A stretch of 32,756 nucleotides of DNA from JAJQCI01 sp964388305. GTDB lineage: Bacteria > Bacillota > Clostridia > Lachnospirales > CAG-274. The stretch covers positions 1 through 32,756 of the forward strand of contig CAYMAA010000005.1 in NCBI GenBank assembly GCA_964388305.1, written 5' to 3'. How positions within the stretch are numbered: position 1 is the stretch's first letter; each line of letters opens with the position of its first letter. The notes under the pieces were generated by a model, which had not been told where the DNA came from, did no database searches, and saw nothing but the letters and a program-made list of their open reading frames with translations. Made by a program: the position numbers and the translations under genes. Below, in pieces: positions 6,599-15,630 of this stretch.

Positions 6599-8389
6599 TT
6601 AATCTTCCTTTTGCGGCTTTAATGCAATGCCCAGTTCATCAAGCTGAATTTGGTCTACCACGTTTGGCGCATCCGTCAGCAGACAGGAGGCATCCTTTAC
6701 TTTAGGAAACGCTATAACATCTCTTATGCTTTCAGCTCCCGACATAAGCATTATCATTCTGTCCAAACCAAAGGCAAGTCCTCCGTGCGGCGGCGCTCCG
6801 TACTTAAAGGCATCAAGCAAAAAGCCGAAACGCTCCTGAGCGTCCTCTTCGGAAAAACCAAGGCACTTAAACATTGTGTTTTGAATATCTCTTGAGTGTA
6901 TTCTTATGGAACCGCCGCCCAGCTCGCAGCCGTTTAATACCATATCGTAGGCTTTGGCTCTTGCGCTGCCCGGGTCGGTAAATACTTTATCCAAGTCCTC
7001 GTCCATAGGCGCGGTAAACGGGTGATGAACGGCTACATAGCGCTGTTCCTCTTCGGAATATTCAAAAAGAGGGAACTCCGTAACCCAAAGGAATTTATAC
7101 TCGTTATTGTTGAGTATGCCCAAACGGTTTGCAACCTCCAAACGGAGCGCACCCAAAGCGTCCCACACGACTTTGTTTTTATCCGCGCATATAAGAATCA
7201 AGTCACCCTGTTTTGCACCTGTAAAGTCTGCAATTTCCTTAATTTGGTCATCGCTGAAAAATTTGGATATGGTTGTTTTAAAGCCGTTTTCCTGTACATT
7301 TATCCATGCAAGACCCTTTGCGCCGTAGGTTTTTGCCACATCAACAAGTGAATCTATTTTTTTGCGCGGGAAAGAGCCGCAGCCCTCTGCAACTATGCAG
7401 CGAACGGAGCCGCCGTTTTCTATAGCGTTTTTAAATACCATAAAATCCGTATCCTTAACAAGGCTTGTAATGTCCTTTAGCTCCATACCAAAACGAATAT
7501 CCGGTTTATCCGAGCCGAAACGATCCATTGCCTCCTGCCATGGCATACGTTTGAAAGGAATTTGAAGGTCAATGCCTTTTATTTCCTTAAACACACGCTG
7601 TATAAGACGTTCGTTTACGCTCATTACATCGTCCTCTTCCACAAATGAAAGCTCCATATCTATTTGAGTAAACTCAGGCTGACGGTCTGCGCGAAGGTCT
7701 TCATCTCTAAAGCATTTGGCTATTTGGAAGTATTTATCAAAGCCGGAAACCATTAAAAGCTGCTTAAAAAGCTGAGGTGACTGAGGGAGAGCGTAAAAGC
7801 TGCCCGGGTGAACACGGCTTGGAACGAGGTAATCTCTTGCGCCCTCGGGAGTGGACTTTGTAAGCATAGGTGTTTCAATTTCTATAAAGCCTTCTTCGGA
7901 AAGGAAGTTACGCACTACCTGACAGGTTTTATGGCGCATAAGCAGATTTTTTGCAACAACAGGGCGGCGGAGATCCAAATAACGGTATTTTAAACGCAGC
8001 TCAGTGCTTACGTTAATGCTGTCCTCAATTTGGAAAGGAGGTGTATCAGCCTCGTTAAGTATTGTAAGCTGTGTTACGGCAACCTCTATCTTGCCTGTTT
8101 TCATTTTATTGTTAATATTATTTTCTGTTCTTAAATTTACAATGCCCTTTACTGCCGCAACGTACTCCGGCTTTAAGTCCTTTGTTTTGTTTTGCAGCTC
8201 TTCCGAGGCATTTTCATCAACAACTGTTTGCACAATGCCTGTGCGATCCCTTAAAAGAATGAATGTAAAGGGCCCCATTTCTCTTTTACGCTGTACCCAA
8301 CCCATAAGGGTTACTTCTTTTCCTGCAAGAGCCTCCGTAACCTCTCCGCAGCAGGCTGTTCTTTTTAAGCCTTTCATTAATTCTGCCAT
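6599..8389 (-). CDS. aspS: Aspartyl-tRNA synthetase
   Basis: Charges tRNA-Asp. The 596-residue bacterial-type class II enzyme has an N-terminal OB-fold anticodon domain (about 15-115), motif 2 FRDEDLRADRQPEFTQ, the inserted bacterial GAD domain (about 290-410) and motif 3 GGLAFGLDRMIMLM near the C terminus. Length is normal. The ATG at 8389 follows AAAGGAG in the hisS tail, and the hisS stop is 1 nt upstream, so the pair is tightly coupled. The hisS-aspS order is widespread in Firmicutes. I cannot tell whether it discriminates against tRNA-Asn. Confidence 0.97.
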   Translation of the reverse strand: MAELMKGLKRTACCGEVTEALAGKEVTLMGWVQRKREMGPFTFILLRDRTGIVQTVVDENASEELQNKTKDLKPEYVAAVKGIVNLRTENNINNKMKTGKIEVAVTQLTILNEADTPPFQIEDSINVSTELRLKYRYLDLRRPVVAKNLLMRHKTCQVVRNFLSEEGFIEIETPMLTKSTPEGARDYLVPSRVHPGSFYALPQSPQLFKQLLMVSGFDKYFQIAKCFRDEDLRADRQPEFTQIDMELSFVEEDDVMSVNERLIQRVFKEIKGIDLQIPFKRMPWQEAMDRFGSDKPDIRFGMELKDITSLVKDTDFMVFKNAIENGGSVRCIVAEGCGSFPRKKIDSLVDVAKTYGAKGLAWINVQENGFKTTISKFFSDDQIKEIADFTGAKQGDLILICADKNKVVWDALGALRLEVANRLGILNNNEYKFLWVTEFPLFEYSEEEQRYVAVHHPFTAPMDEDLDKVFTDPGSARAKAYDMVLNGCELGGGSIRIHSRDIQNTMFKCLGFSEEDAQERFGFLLDAFKYGAPPHGGLAFGLDRMIMLMSGAESIRDVIAFPKVKDASCLLTDAPNVVDQIQLDELGIALKPQKED

Positions 8390-8390
8390 T

Positions 8391-9710
8391 TTAGTTTTCT
8401 CCTTTAATTTCTGCGGTAATTGCAGAGGGTGAAACCGCCTTCTGCTCGCCTGTAATCATATTTTTAAGCATTACCGTATTGTTATTTATTTCTTCCTCGC
8501 CAATAATTGCAACGTAGGGAATGGCTGCTTTATTGGCATATTTCATTTTCTGCTTCATATTTTTGCCGCCGTAAAAAACGTCTGCGCATACTCCGCTTTT
8601 TCTCAGTGTATCTGCCGTATTTATGGCATATTCCATACCTGTTGTATCCATTGGGAGAACAAGTACCTCCACAAGTGTTTTTGAGTTGTTTTCAATTATA
8701 TTATTTTCTTTAAGCTGTGAAAACAAACGGGTAAGACCTATTGAAACACCCACACCCGGGAGCGTCTGCTTTGTGTAGTATTCCGCCAGATTGTCATATC
8801 TGCCCCCTGAGCATACACTGCCTAATTTTGGATAGTCGTTAAGGGTTGTTTCGTAAACGGTGCCTGTATAATAATCCAAGCCTCTTGCTATGGTTAGCTC
8901 TATTTGAGAGCAAGCCTCTTCCACACCGAACATTTTAAGGTATTCAAGCACCTGTTCAAGCTCCGCAACGCCCTCTTTAAACCTTTCGTTTTCTATATCC
9001 ATAGCCTTTAGGGCGGCAAGCTTTTGGCTGTTTGCGCCGCTTAATGAAACGAAATCCATAATTTTGTCCGTTGCTGATGCCGTGCCTGTTTTTTCAAGCT
9101 CTTCCCGTACATTTTCCGCACCGATTTTTTCTATTTTATCAATTATTCTTAAAATATCCGTTATTTTATCTTCAAGACCCAGACTTTCAAAAAAGCCGCT
9201 TAAAATTTTTCTGTTATTAAGTTTTATTGTAAAGCTGCCTATATTAAGCCTTTTAAAAACATTATAAATAACCGCAGGCATTTCCGCATCATATACAAGG
9301 TCCAACGAGCCGTTTCCTATAATATCTATATCGCATTGATAAAACTCTCTGAAACGACCTTTTTGCGGACGTTCTCCTCTGAAAACCTTGCTTATCTGAT
9401 AGCGTTTAAAGGGGAATGTTAAATCGTTACAGTGCTGCGCAACGTATCTTGCAAGGGGTACGGTTAAGTCAAAACGGAGAGAAAGGTCATTATCGCCCTT
9501 ATTAAAGCGGTATATCTGCTTTTCCGTTTCTCCGCCGGCTTTTGCCAAAAGTACATCGGAAAACTCTATAACAGGGGTATCCAACGGGAGAAAACCGAAG
9601 CTTTCGTAAACATCCTTAATTGTATCTTTAATTTTGTTAAAAAGAATTTGATCCTGCGGGAGCAGCTCCATAAACCCCGGGAGGGTTTTGGGAGTGACTT
9701 TATTTTGCAT
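8391..9710 (-). CDS. hisS: Histidyl-tRNA synthetase
   Basis: Charges tRNA-His. The 439-residue class II enzyme has LPGFMELLP at the N terminus, motif 2 FRGERPQKGRFREFYQCDID, the two histidine-specific motifs around ARGLDYYTGTVYE and the CSGGRYDNL glycine-rich stretch, and a C-terminal anticodon domain (about 345-430). The ATG at 9710 has AAAGGAG upstream. No T-box leader is present; the gene is 14 nt after hemZ, so expression depends on the upstream transcript. Confidence 0.97.
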   Translation of the reverse strand: MQNKVTPKTLPGFMELLPQDQILFNKIKDTIKDVYESFGFLPLDTPVIEFSDVLLAKAGGETEKQIYRFNKGDNDLSLRFDLTVPLARYVAQHCNDLTFPFKRYQISKVFRGERPQKGRFREFYQCDIDIIGNGSLDLVYDAEMPAVIYNVFKRLNIGSFTIKLNNRKILSGFFESLGLEDKITDILRIIDKIEKIGAENVREELEKTGTASATDKIMDFVSLSGANSQKLAALKAMDIENERFKEGVAELEQVLEYLKMFGVEEACSQIELTIARGLDYYTGTVYETTLNDYPKLGSVCSGGRYDNLAEYYTKQTLPGVGVSIGLTRLFSQLKENNIIENNSKTLVEVLVLPMDTTGMEYAINTADTLRKSGVCADVFYGGKNMKQKMKYANKAAIPYVAIIGEEEINNNTVMLKNMITGEQKAVSPSAITAEIKGEN

Positions 9711-9724
9711 AATATGGCTCCTTT

Positions 9725-11143
9725 CTACTGCCAGCCAAGACCTTTAATTTTCCGGTCAAGCATTTCATCTGTTCTGTTTATATAGTCATCAACGCTTTTT
9801 ACGTTAAATATTCTTTCAATTCTGCCGTTTTGCTCATCCACCGTTTTTGTTGAGCCGCCGCAGCCGCAGGCGATTATGGTTTGGGTTTCTTCCATAATTT
9901 GAATGTTATATATACATTCGTGATTAGGCTTACAGTAGCTTACATTTTCAAAATTGCCAACCATATTTTTTTGGCGGTACATATAATAGGGGCGCATACC
10001 CATTTCCCTTGCGTATTTTATGGAAAGAGAAAGCTGCTTATCCATATTTTCAAAATCCGCAAGGCTGTAGCTTTCAAGGGTTTCCTTTAGTCTGGAGGCT
10101 CTTTTTACCGCAAGGGTATGTACTGTCAGGCTCTCGGGAGAGAGGACTTTAAGTCCCTCAAAGGTGGCTGTTACCTCTTCAATGCCCTCATTTGGCAAGC
10201 CTAAAATAACATCGCAGTTAATATGATTTATATTTAATTTTCTTGCGGTATTGAAGGCATTGTAAAAGTCCTCTGTTGTATGCTGCCTGCCTATAAGGCG
10301 GAGGGTTTTATTGTTAAGTGTTTGAGGATTTATTGAAATGCGGTTAATGCCAAAGGATTTTATAATCTCAAGCTTTTCTTCCGTTATGGTGTCGGGTCTG
10401 CCTGCCTCCACGGTAAACTCTCTTGTGGGGGTAAAGCTTCTAAAAACTGCCGTAAGCAGCCTGTTAAGCTGAGCCGGATTTAATGAGGTTGGAGTTCCGC
10501 CGCCTATATAAACGGACTCTACGGGAGTTGACGCAAGGTTTCTTCCGCAAAGCGCCAGCTCAAGCTCTAACTTATCCAAATATAAATCAACCTTGCCTGC
10601 ATACTGCTTTAAAGGGTAAGATGTAAAGGAGCAGTACAAACAGCGTGTAGGGCAAAAGGGTATGCCTATATAAAGCCCTACGGAGTTTGGGTCTGACTGT
10701 TGTAAAATTAATTTTTCCCTTTGAGAAACCTCTATTGCAAGGTCAATTTTATCCTGCCGCAAAAAGTATTTGTTTTTTAAAATACTTTCAGCCTCCTGCC
10801 GTGTATGGTTGGTTAAAAGCTCCGTTGCAAGCTTTGCCGGGCGTACGCCCGTTAAAGCGCCCCAAGGCAATGTGCGGTTGTAATGCCCTTGAAGAGCTTT
10901 AAAAAGGCTTAAAGCAACCGCCTTTTTAATTTCCTTTGGGTTTTGGGGAACAGGGGAAATATCCTCATTTATTATTTTGCCGTTAAGGTAAAGAGCCGTT
11001 TTTATTGAGCTTTCCGTCATTTGGGAAGTAATGCAGTTTTCCGTCGGCAGTGTTTGACGTGTATATGTGCTGTTTGGAAAGAAAAGCATTAAAACAGACA
11101 CAATATCGTCTGTAAAATTATGGTTGTAAATTACATAATCCAT
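9725..11143 (-). CDS. hemZ: HemZ-type radical SAM protein, coproporphyrinogen dehydrogenase-like
   Basis: A 472-residue member of the oxygen-independent coproporphyrinogen III oxidase-like radical SAM group. The [4Fe-4S]-binding C164-x3-C168-x2-C171 lies in IPFCPTRCLYCSF; the SAM-binding GGGTPTSL follows, and the N-terminal extension with LPWGALTGVRPAK is typical of HemZ proteins in Clostridia and Bacillus. The ATG at 11143 is chosen (AAGGA upstream), giving the usual MDYVIYNHNF beginning; a longer frame would run into the upstream MBL gene. In strict anaerobes HemZ is often present without a full heme pathway, so its true substrate is uncertain. It lies between an MBL-fold hydrolase and hisS, a conserved arrangement. 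Confidence 0.88.
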   Translation of the reverse strand: MDYVIYNHNFTDDIVSVLMLFFPNSTYTRQTLPTENCITSQMTESSIKTALYLNGKIINEDISPVPQNPKEIKKAVALSLFKALQGHYNRTLPWGALTGVRPAKLATELLTNHTRQEAESILKNKYFLRQDKIDLAIEVSQREKLILQQSDPNSVGLYIGIPFCPTRCLYCSFTSYPLKQYAGKVDLYLDKLELELALCGRNLASTPVESVYIGGGTPTSLNPAQLNRLLTAVFRSFTPTREFTVEAGRPDTITEEKLEIIKSFGINRISINPQTLNNKTLRLIGRQHTTEDFYNAFNTARKLNINHINCDVILGLPNEGIEEVTATFEGLKVLSPESLTVHTLAVKRASRLKETLESYSLADFENMDKQLSLSIKYAREMGMRPYYMYRQKNMVGNFENVSYCKPNHECIYNIQIMEETQTIIACGCGGSTKTVDEQNGRIERIFNVKSVDDYINRTDEMLDRKIKGLGWQ

Positions 11144-11159
11144 ATTATTTATTTCCTTT

Positions 11160-11783
11160 TTATAAATAAGGGTTTTGAGCTTTTTCCGTTTTAACGGTGG
11201 TTTTAGGCCCGTGCCCCGGAAAAACAACCGTTTCCTCGGGAAGAGTGAGTATTTTTTCCTTTAAGCTGTCTGTCAAGGCTCTGTATGAGCCGCCGGGGAA
11301 GTCCGTTCTGCCAATGGAAAGGGCAAAAAGGGAGTCGCCGCTGAAAAGCGCTCCTTCTTTTTCAAAATACAGGCACATTCCGCCGGGGGTATGACCCGGA
11401 GTGAATATTGTTTTAAAGGTTAAATCCCCAAATGTATATTCCTCGCCCTCAGTCATTGTTTTATCAGCCTTTAGTATAAGAGCGTTGCCGCAAAAAAGGG
11501 GACTGAGGTTAAGGCTTGGACTTGCAAGGGTTTCGGTTTCATTACAGCCGCAAATAAGCGGGATTTTATACTGCTCCTTATAGTAGTTTACACCTGCGAT
11601 ATGGTCATAATGACCGTGGGTAAGCGCTATTGCCTTCGGTGTTATGTTTTCGTTTTTTATATATTCGGTTACTTCGGGGTTTTCCTCTCCCGGGTCTAAA
11701 ATAATTGCGTCATTGGTTTGGGTACTGCTTATTACATAGCAGTTTTCTCCCATTTCCGCAGTGGGAAAGCATTTTATTCTCAT
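11160..11783 (-). CDS. MBL-fold metallo-hydrolase, glyoxalase II-like (YqgX type)
   Basis: A 207-residue metallo-beta-lactamase-fold hydrolase. The binuclear metal site motif THGHYDHIAG (about residues 55-64), FTPGHTPGGMC and FSGDSLFALSIGRTD are intact, so an active Zn or Fe hydrolase is expected. It resembles short hydroxyacylglutathione-hydrolase-like proteins common in Firmicutes; most such bacteria lack glutathione, so the physiological thioester is unknown. It starts 12 nt after dtd and ends 16 nt before the hemZ ATG, within the rel operon. Confidence 0.88.
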   Translation of the reverse strand: MRIKCFPTAEMGENCYVISSTQTNDAIILDPGEENPEVTEYIKNENITPKAIALTHGHYDHIAGVNYYKEQYKIPLICGCNETETLASPSLNLSPLFCGNALILKADKTMTEGEEYTFGDLTFKTIFTPGHTPGGMCLYFEKEGALFSGDSLFALSIGRTDFPGGSYRALTDSLKEKILTLPEETVVFPGHGPKTTVKTEKAQNPYL

Positions 11784-11795
11784 AATAAACCTCTC

Positions 11796-12257
11796 TTAGT
11801 TTTTTCCGCCCATAAGCTCGTCACTATCCAAAATAATTGTTATTGGCCCGTCATTTAAAAGCTCCACCTGCATATCCTCTCTGAAAATGCCTGTTTGGGT
11901 GTTTTCAAAATCTTCTTTAAGAACGGTTACAAAGCTGTTAAAAATTTCTTCCGCTTCATCGGGAGATGCGCCGCCAACAAAAGACGGACGGCGGCCTTTT
12001 CGGCAATCCGAATAAACAGTAAAGTTTGGCACAACAAGTATGCCGCCGTTTATATCTCTTACCGAAAGGTTCATTTTACCCATATCATCTTCAAAAATGC
12101 GGAGATTTGTTATTTTATCTGTCATTTTTTTAAAAACGGCAATGTCATCGCCTTTATTTACACCCAAAAGCACGGCAATGCCCTTATCTGTTTTTCCCAC
12201 AACATTACCGTTTACGGAAACCGTTGCGTATTTTACTCTTTGAAGTACTGCTCTCAT
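11796..12257 (-). CDS. dtd: D-aminoacyl-tRNA deacylase
   Basis: Hydrolyses D-amino acids from mischarged tRNA as a homodimer in the cytosol. The 153-residue protein opens with the family signature MRAVLQRVKYATVSV and keeps the cross-subunit Gly-cisPro motif NDGPITI near the C terminus. The usual SQFTL active-site motif reads PNFTV (in VVPNFTVYSDCRKGRRPSF); the Thr is kept but Ser-Gln is Pro-Asn. AAGGAAGG precedes the ATG. It directly follows rel (24 nt), the classic Firmicute rel-dtd pair. Confidence 0.95.
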   Translation of the reverse strand: MRAVLQRVKYATVSVNGNVVGKTDKGIAVLLGVNKGDDIAVFKKMTDKITNLRIFEDDMGKMNLSVRDINGGILVVPNFTVYSDCRKGRRPSFVGGASPDEAEEIFNSFVTVLKEDFENTQTGIFREDMQVELLNDGPITIILDSDELMGGKN

Positions 12258-12281
12258 AATTTACCTTCCTTTAAGTATTGG

Positions 12282-14558
12282 TTAAGTATTTGTTCTCATA
12301 ATTTCCGCAACACCCTGTATGCCGTTCATTTTTTTGGTAAGAGCCGCAAGCTGCGCTTTATCCTTTACCATAAATGAAAGCTCCACAATGGCGTCGTCCT
12401 TAACAACACGCTGACTTACGTTTTTTGTATCTATGCTTTCGGAATAAAGTATGTTTAATATATCCGAAAGGAAAGTTGCGCGGTAGGTACCCACAATTCT
12501 AATTTCCACTTGAAATGCTGTTGCTGTGCTTTCAGGCACGTTCCATTCCGCATCTAACAAACGGGAACGCTCTCCCTCGGTTAAATTAATTATATTTACG
12601 CAGTCCGTACGGTGAATGGAAACACCTCTGCCTCTTGTAACAAAGCCTACAATTTCATCTCCCGGGAGAGGTGAGCAGCATTTGCTGAAACGTACGGAAA
12701 TATCGCCAACACCCTTAACAACAACACCGCTGCGGTTTTTATAATTGGGGTTTGATGCTTTAGCATCACCGTCATCCTTAACAAGGTCGGATATTTCAAG
12801 GCGGCGGTTCTTTTCCAGTTCTTTTTTATAGTCCTCCACAAGACGGTTTATAACCTGTCCCTCTTTAAGTCCGCCGTGGCCTACAGCGGCGCAAACGGAG
12901 TTCCAGTCCTTAAAAGCATAGCGGTTTAAAACAATTTTAATTCTTTCGGGGGTGGATAAAACAGCCAAGTCGTATCCGCGCTTTTTTGCCTCTTTTTCCA
13001 AAAGCTCCCTGCCTTTAATGGTATTGTCCTCTTTATTTATTTTTTTATACCACTGGTTGATTTTTGTTCTTGCCTGAGAGCTTTTTACAAACTTCAGCCA
13101 GTCCATAGAAGGGCCTTTGCTGTTCTGGCTTGTAACAATTTCCACCCTGTCGCCGCTTTGCAGCTGATACTCGAAGGGAACAATTTTACCGTTTACTCTT
13201 GTGCCAACCATTGTGTTGCCAACGGCGGAGTGTATTGCATAGGCGAAGTCTACGGGGGTAGAGCCTGCGGGGAGGGTTTTTAAATCTCCGGAGGGAGTAA
13301 AAACGTAAACATTTTCGTTATAGGCGTTAAGGTCGTTTTTAATTGCCTCCATAAACTCGCTGTTATCGGACATATCGTTTTGCCATTCCAAAATCTGGTT
13401 AAACCATGTAACTGTGGCTTCGTCCTCTTTTTTTATATCCGTAAGACCTATTTTATATTTCCAGTGAGCCGCAACGCCGTATTCCGCAACACGGTGCATT
13501 TTCCAAGTTCTTATTTGCACCTCAAAGGGCATACCCTTATCGTCCAAAACCGTTGTATGGAGCGACTGGTATTTATTGGCTTTTGGCATACCGATATAGT
13601 CTTTAAATCTGCCGGGAATGGGTTTATATTTTTCATGCACAAGACCAAGCACATTGTAGCAGTCCAGCACGGAATTTACAATTACTCTTATGGCAAAAAG
13701 GTCGTATATCTGGTCTATTGTTTTATTTTGGCTTATCATTTTTTTATAAATGGAAAAATAGTGCTTTGGTCTGCCGTTAACCTCGCATATTATGTTGGCG
13801 TCGTCACAAATTTTTTTAACGGTGTTTACAATATCCTCCACATATTTCATTCTTTCGCTTTGTTTGGCGTTTACTTTTTCAACCAAATCAAAATATGCGT
13901 CGGGAGCAAGGTAGCGCAGGGAGAGATCCTCCAGCTCCGACTTTAAAGACGCAACGCCCATTCTGTCCGCAAGAGGGGCATAAATATCTATTGTTTCCTG
14001 AGCCTTTTCAAGCTGTTTATGAGGGGGCATAAACTCCAAAGTACGCATATTATGAAGTCTGTCTGCAACCTTAATAAGCACCACACGCATATCCTTAGAC
14101 ATGGATATAAACATTTTACGGTAGTTTTCCGCCTGCTGTTCAAGCTTATTTGTATATTTAATTTTTTTAAGCTTTGTAACTCCGTCTACCAAAAGAGCCA
14201 CATCGGGATTAAACATTGTGGAAATATTGTTTTTGGAGTAAAGAGTATCCTCCACAACATCATGCAAAAGCCCTGCCGTTATGGACTCCATATCCATTTC
14301 CATATCTGCCAGAATAAGAGCAACGGAAATGGGGTGTATTATATACGGCTCCCCCGATTTTCTGCGCTGTTCTCCGTGGGCCTCTTTTGCGAGGCTATAT
14401 GCCTTTTCCACCATGGAAATATCTTTTTTATAATATTTTCTTATTCTTTCTATGAGCTGCCTGTACAGCTCCTCGTATGGTATGGGAGGCTCTCCGTAGG
14501 GCATACCTATTGCACCATAGCTTGCATTTATATTTTTTATATGAATATTATCAGCCAT
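12282..14558 (-). CDS. rel: Bifunctional (p)ppGpp synthetase/hydrolase (long RelA/SpoT homologue)
   Basis: Makes and degrades (p)ppGpp, the stringent-response alarmone. The 758-residue protein has the N-terminal HD hydrolase domain (YIIHPISVALIL and GLLHDVVEDT, about 72-105), the synthetase domain (about 230-345, with PKHYFSIYKKM and KYQSLHTTV), a TGS domain (about 415-480), a conserved Cys/His-containing region (FSKCCSPLPGD) and a C-terminal ACT domain. The RFKD in PGRFKDYIGMPK is the RxKD signature of bifunctional Rel rather than the ExDD of synthetase-only RelA. The ATG at 14558 has AGGAGG 7 nt upstream. It is the first gene after the promoter at 14621-14648, so it heads the long unit. Confidence 0.96.
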   Translation of the reverse strand: MADNIHIKNINASYGAIGMPYGEPPIPYEELYRQLIERIRKYYKKDISMVEKAYSLAKEAHGEQRRKSGEPYIIHPISVALILADMEMDMESITAGLLHDVVEDTLYSKNNISTMFNPDVALLVDGVTKLKKIKYTNKLEQQAENYRKMFISMSKDMRVVLIKVADRLHNMRTLEFMPPHKQLEKAQETIDIYAPLADRMGVASLKSELEDLSLRYLAPDAYFDLVEKVNAKQSERMKYVEDIVNTVKKICDDANIICEVNGRPKHYFSIYKKMISQNKTIDQIYDLFAIRVIVNSVLDCYNVLGLVHEKYKPIPGRFKDYIGMPKANKYQSLHTTVLDDKGMPFEVQIRTWKMHRVAEYGVAAHWKYKIGLTDIKKEDEATVTWFNQILEWQNDMSDNSEFMEAIKNDLNAYNENVYVFTPSGDLKTLPAGSTPVDFAYAIHSAVGNTMVGTRVNGKIVPFEYQLQSGDRVEIVTSQNSKGPSMDWLKFVKSSQARTKINQWYKKINKEDNTIKGRELLEKEAKKRGYDLAVLSTPERIKIVLNRYAFKDWNSVCAAVGHGGLKEGQVINRLVEDYKKELEKNRRLEISDLVKDDGDAKASNPNYKNRSGVVVKGVGDISVRFSKCCSPLPGDEIVGFVTRGRGVSIHRTDCVNIINLTEGERSRLLDAEWNVPESTATAFQVEIRIVGTYRATFLSDILNILYSESIDTKNVSQRVVKDDAIVELSFMVKDKAQLAALTKKMNGIQGVAEIMRTNT

Positions 14559-14620
14559 GGAAACTCCTCCTTTAGAAGCAAAGACCCCCGTAATGAAATA
14601 ATACCAAATACCTATTTTAC

Positions 14621-14648
14621 ATTATAATACAAAATTAATATAAATCAA
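14621..14648 (-). promoter_or_regulatory. Sigma-A-type promoter of the rel-pur unit
   Basis: On the minus strand TTGATT (14643-14648), a 16-nt spacer and TATAAT (14621-14626) lie about 63 nt upstream of rel. It is the only good promoter seen before the 12-gene run. I see no riboswitch-like structure in the short leader. Confidence 0.7.
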
Positions 14649-14710
14649 TAACAAAAATTCCCAAAAATTTATTCTTTTTAATCAAAATTTTATAACCTTA
14701 TATTTTTTTG

Positions 14711-14747
14711 AAAAAAATAAGCGGGAGGAGCCGTTAAGGAACCTCCC
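14711..14747 (-). terminator. Terminator after the luxS-DUF362 unit
   Basis: Read on the minus strand, GGGAGG (14742-14747) pairs with CCTCCC (14723-14728), with a further CC/GG pair inside, followed by GC and TTATTTTTTT. It starts 9 nt after the DUF362 stop. Confidence 0.75.
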
Positions 14748-14755
14748 AAAAGCAA

Positions 14756-15619
14756 TTATATTTCCTTTAAAACATATTCTCTGCTGCCTATTCCCAAAGC
14801 TGCCGCCGCCTCTATTGTATGGATACCGTTTAGGGATTCTATTCGTTCTATAAGGTGGTTTCTGCCGGGGTCGGCTGAAGCATAAACCAAATCCAAACAG
14901 GCTTGGTCTATAGCGACAGGGTCGGCGGAAGCAAGAATGCCTATATCCTGCATACACGGGTCTTCCGCAACGGCGCAGCAGTCGCAGTCTACCGACATAT
15001 TTTTCATAACATTAATATAGCTGCATTTTCCTCCGAAATAGTTTACTACGGAGCTTGCCGCATCTGCCATTGCCTCTAAAAACAGGTTATGCTCCGCTGT
15101 CCAAATATCCTCCGGTTTACCGGCTCCGTGTATATATGCCTTGCCGTAGGAGGAGGCAACACCTATGGAAAGCTGTTTTAAAGCTCCGCCGTAGCCTCCC
15201 ATGGGGTGACCCTTAAAGTGGGAAAGAACAAGCATTGAGTCATAGTTTTGTATGTTTTTACCCACATAATTTTTTTGTATAATTTTGCCGTTTGGAATTT
15301 CAAGCTCCAAGTCGGGGCCTTCTGCGTCCATAAGGTCTACATTAAAGTATTTGCTCCAGCCATGGGCGGCAAGTGTTTTCAAGTGCTTTTCCGTTGTGTT
15401 TCTTGTGCCCTCGTAGGCTGTGTTACATTCCACAACCGTTCCTCCCGCAAAGTTTATAATATCCTGCCAAAAGTCGGGGCGAAGAAAGTTTTGGTTTCCT
15501 GTTTCCCCCGAATGAAGCTTTACGGCAATTTTGCCTGTAAGGGGAGGGTTTAAGAGATTATACATTTCCTTGACCCTTTGGGGTGTTATTGTTTTTGAAA
15601 AATATACCGTCGGTTTCAT
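14756..15619 (-). CDS. Short DUF362-family protein
   Basis: A 287-residue DUF362 protein. Typical family features are VKLHSGETGNQNFLRP near the N terminus, LVLSHFKGHPMGGYGGALKQ (about 130-150), a Cys-rich segment SVDCDCCAVAEDPCMQD (about 210-226) and ILASADPVAIDQACLDLV. Many DUF362 proteins carry a C-terminal 2x[4Fe-4S] ferredoxin domain; this one ends without it, so the clustered cysteines are the only plausible metal ligands. Function is unknown; DUF362 proteins are often annotated as iron-sulfur or uncharacterised. Its ribosome binding site begins at the luxS stop (11-nt gap), so it is co-translated with luxS, and a terminator follows. Confidence 0.85.
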   Translation of the reverse strand: MKPTVYFSKTITPQRVKEMYNLLNPPLTGKIAVKLHSGETGNQNFLRPDFWQDIINFAGGTVVECNTAYEGTRNTTEKHLKTLAAHGWSKYFNVDLMDAEGPDLELEIPNGKIIQKNYVGKNIQNYDSMLVLSHFKGHPMGGYGGALKQLSIGVASSYGKAYIHGAGKPEDIWTAEHNLFLEAMADAASSVVNYFGGKCSYINVMKNMSVDCDCCAVAEDPCMQDIGILASADPVAIDQACLDLVYASADPGRNHLIERIESLNGIHTIEAAAALGIGSREYVLKEI

Positions 15620-15630
15620 AAAAATCTCCT

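Noticed and set aside
8391..9724. T-box leader before hisS or aspS
   Set aside because: The gaps are 14 and 1 nt, leaving no room for a leader.
13380..14627. Two long plus-strand open frames (about 188 and 202 codons)
   Set aside because: They are antisense to rel, with unlikely Tyr/Phe/His-rich composition and no ribosome binding sites.
14682..14957. Minus-strand frame of 91 codons at the end of the DUF362 gene
   Set aside because: It is out of frame with a clearly conserved gene and runs through the terminator.
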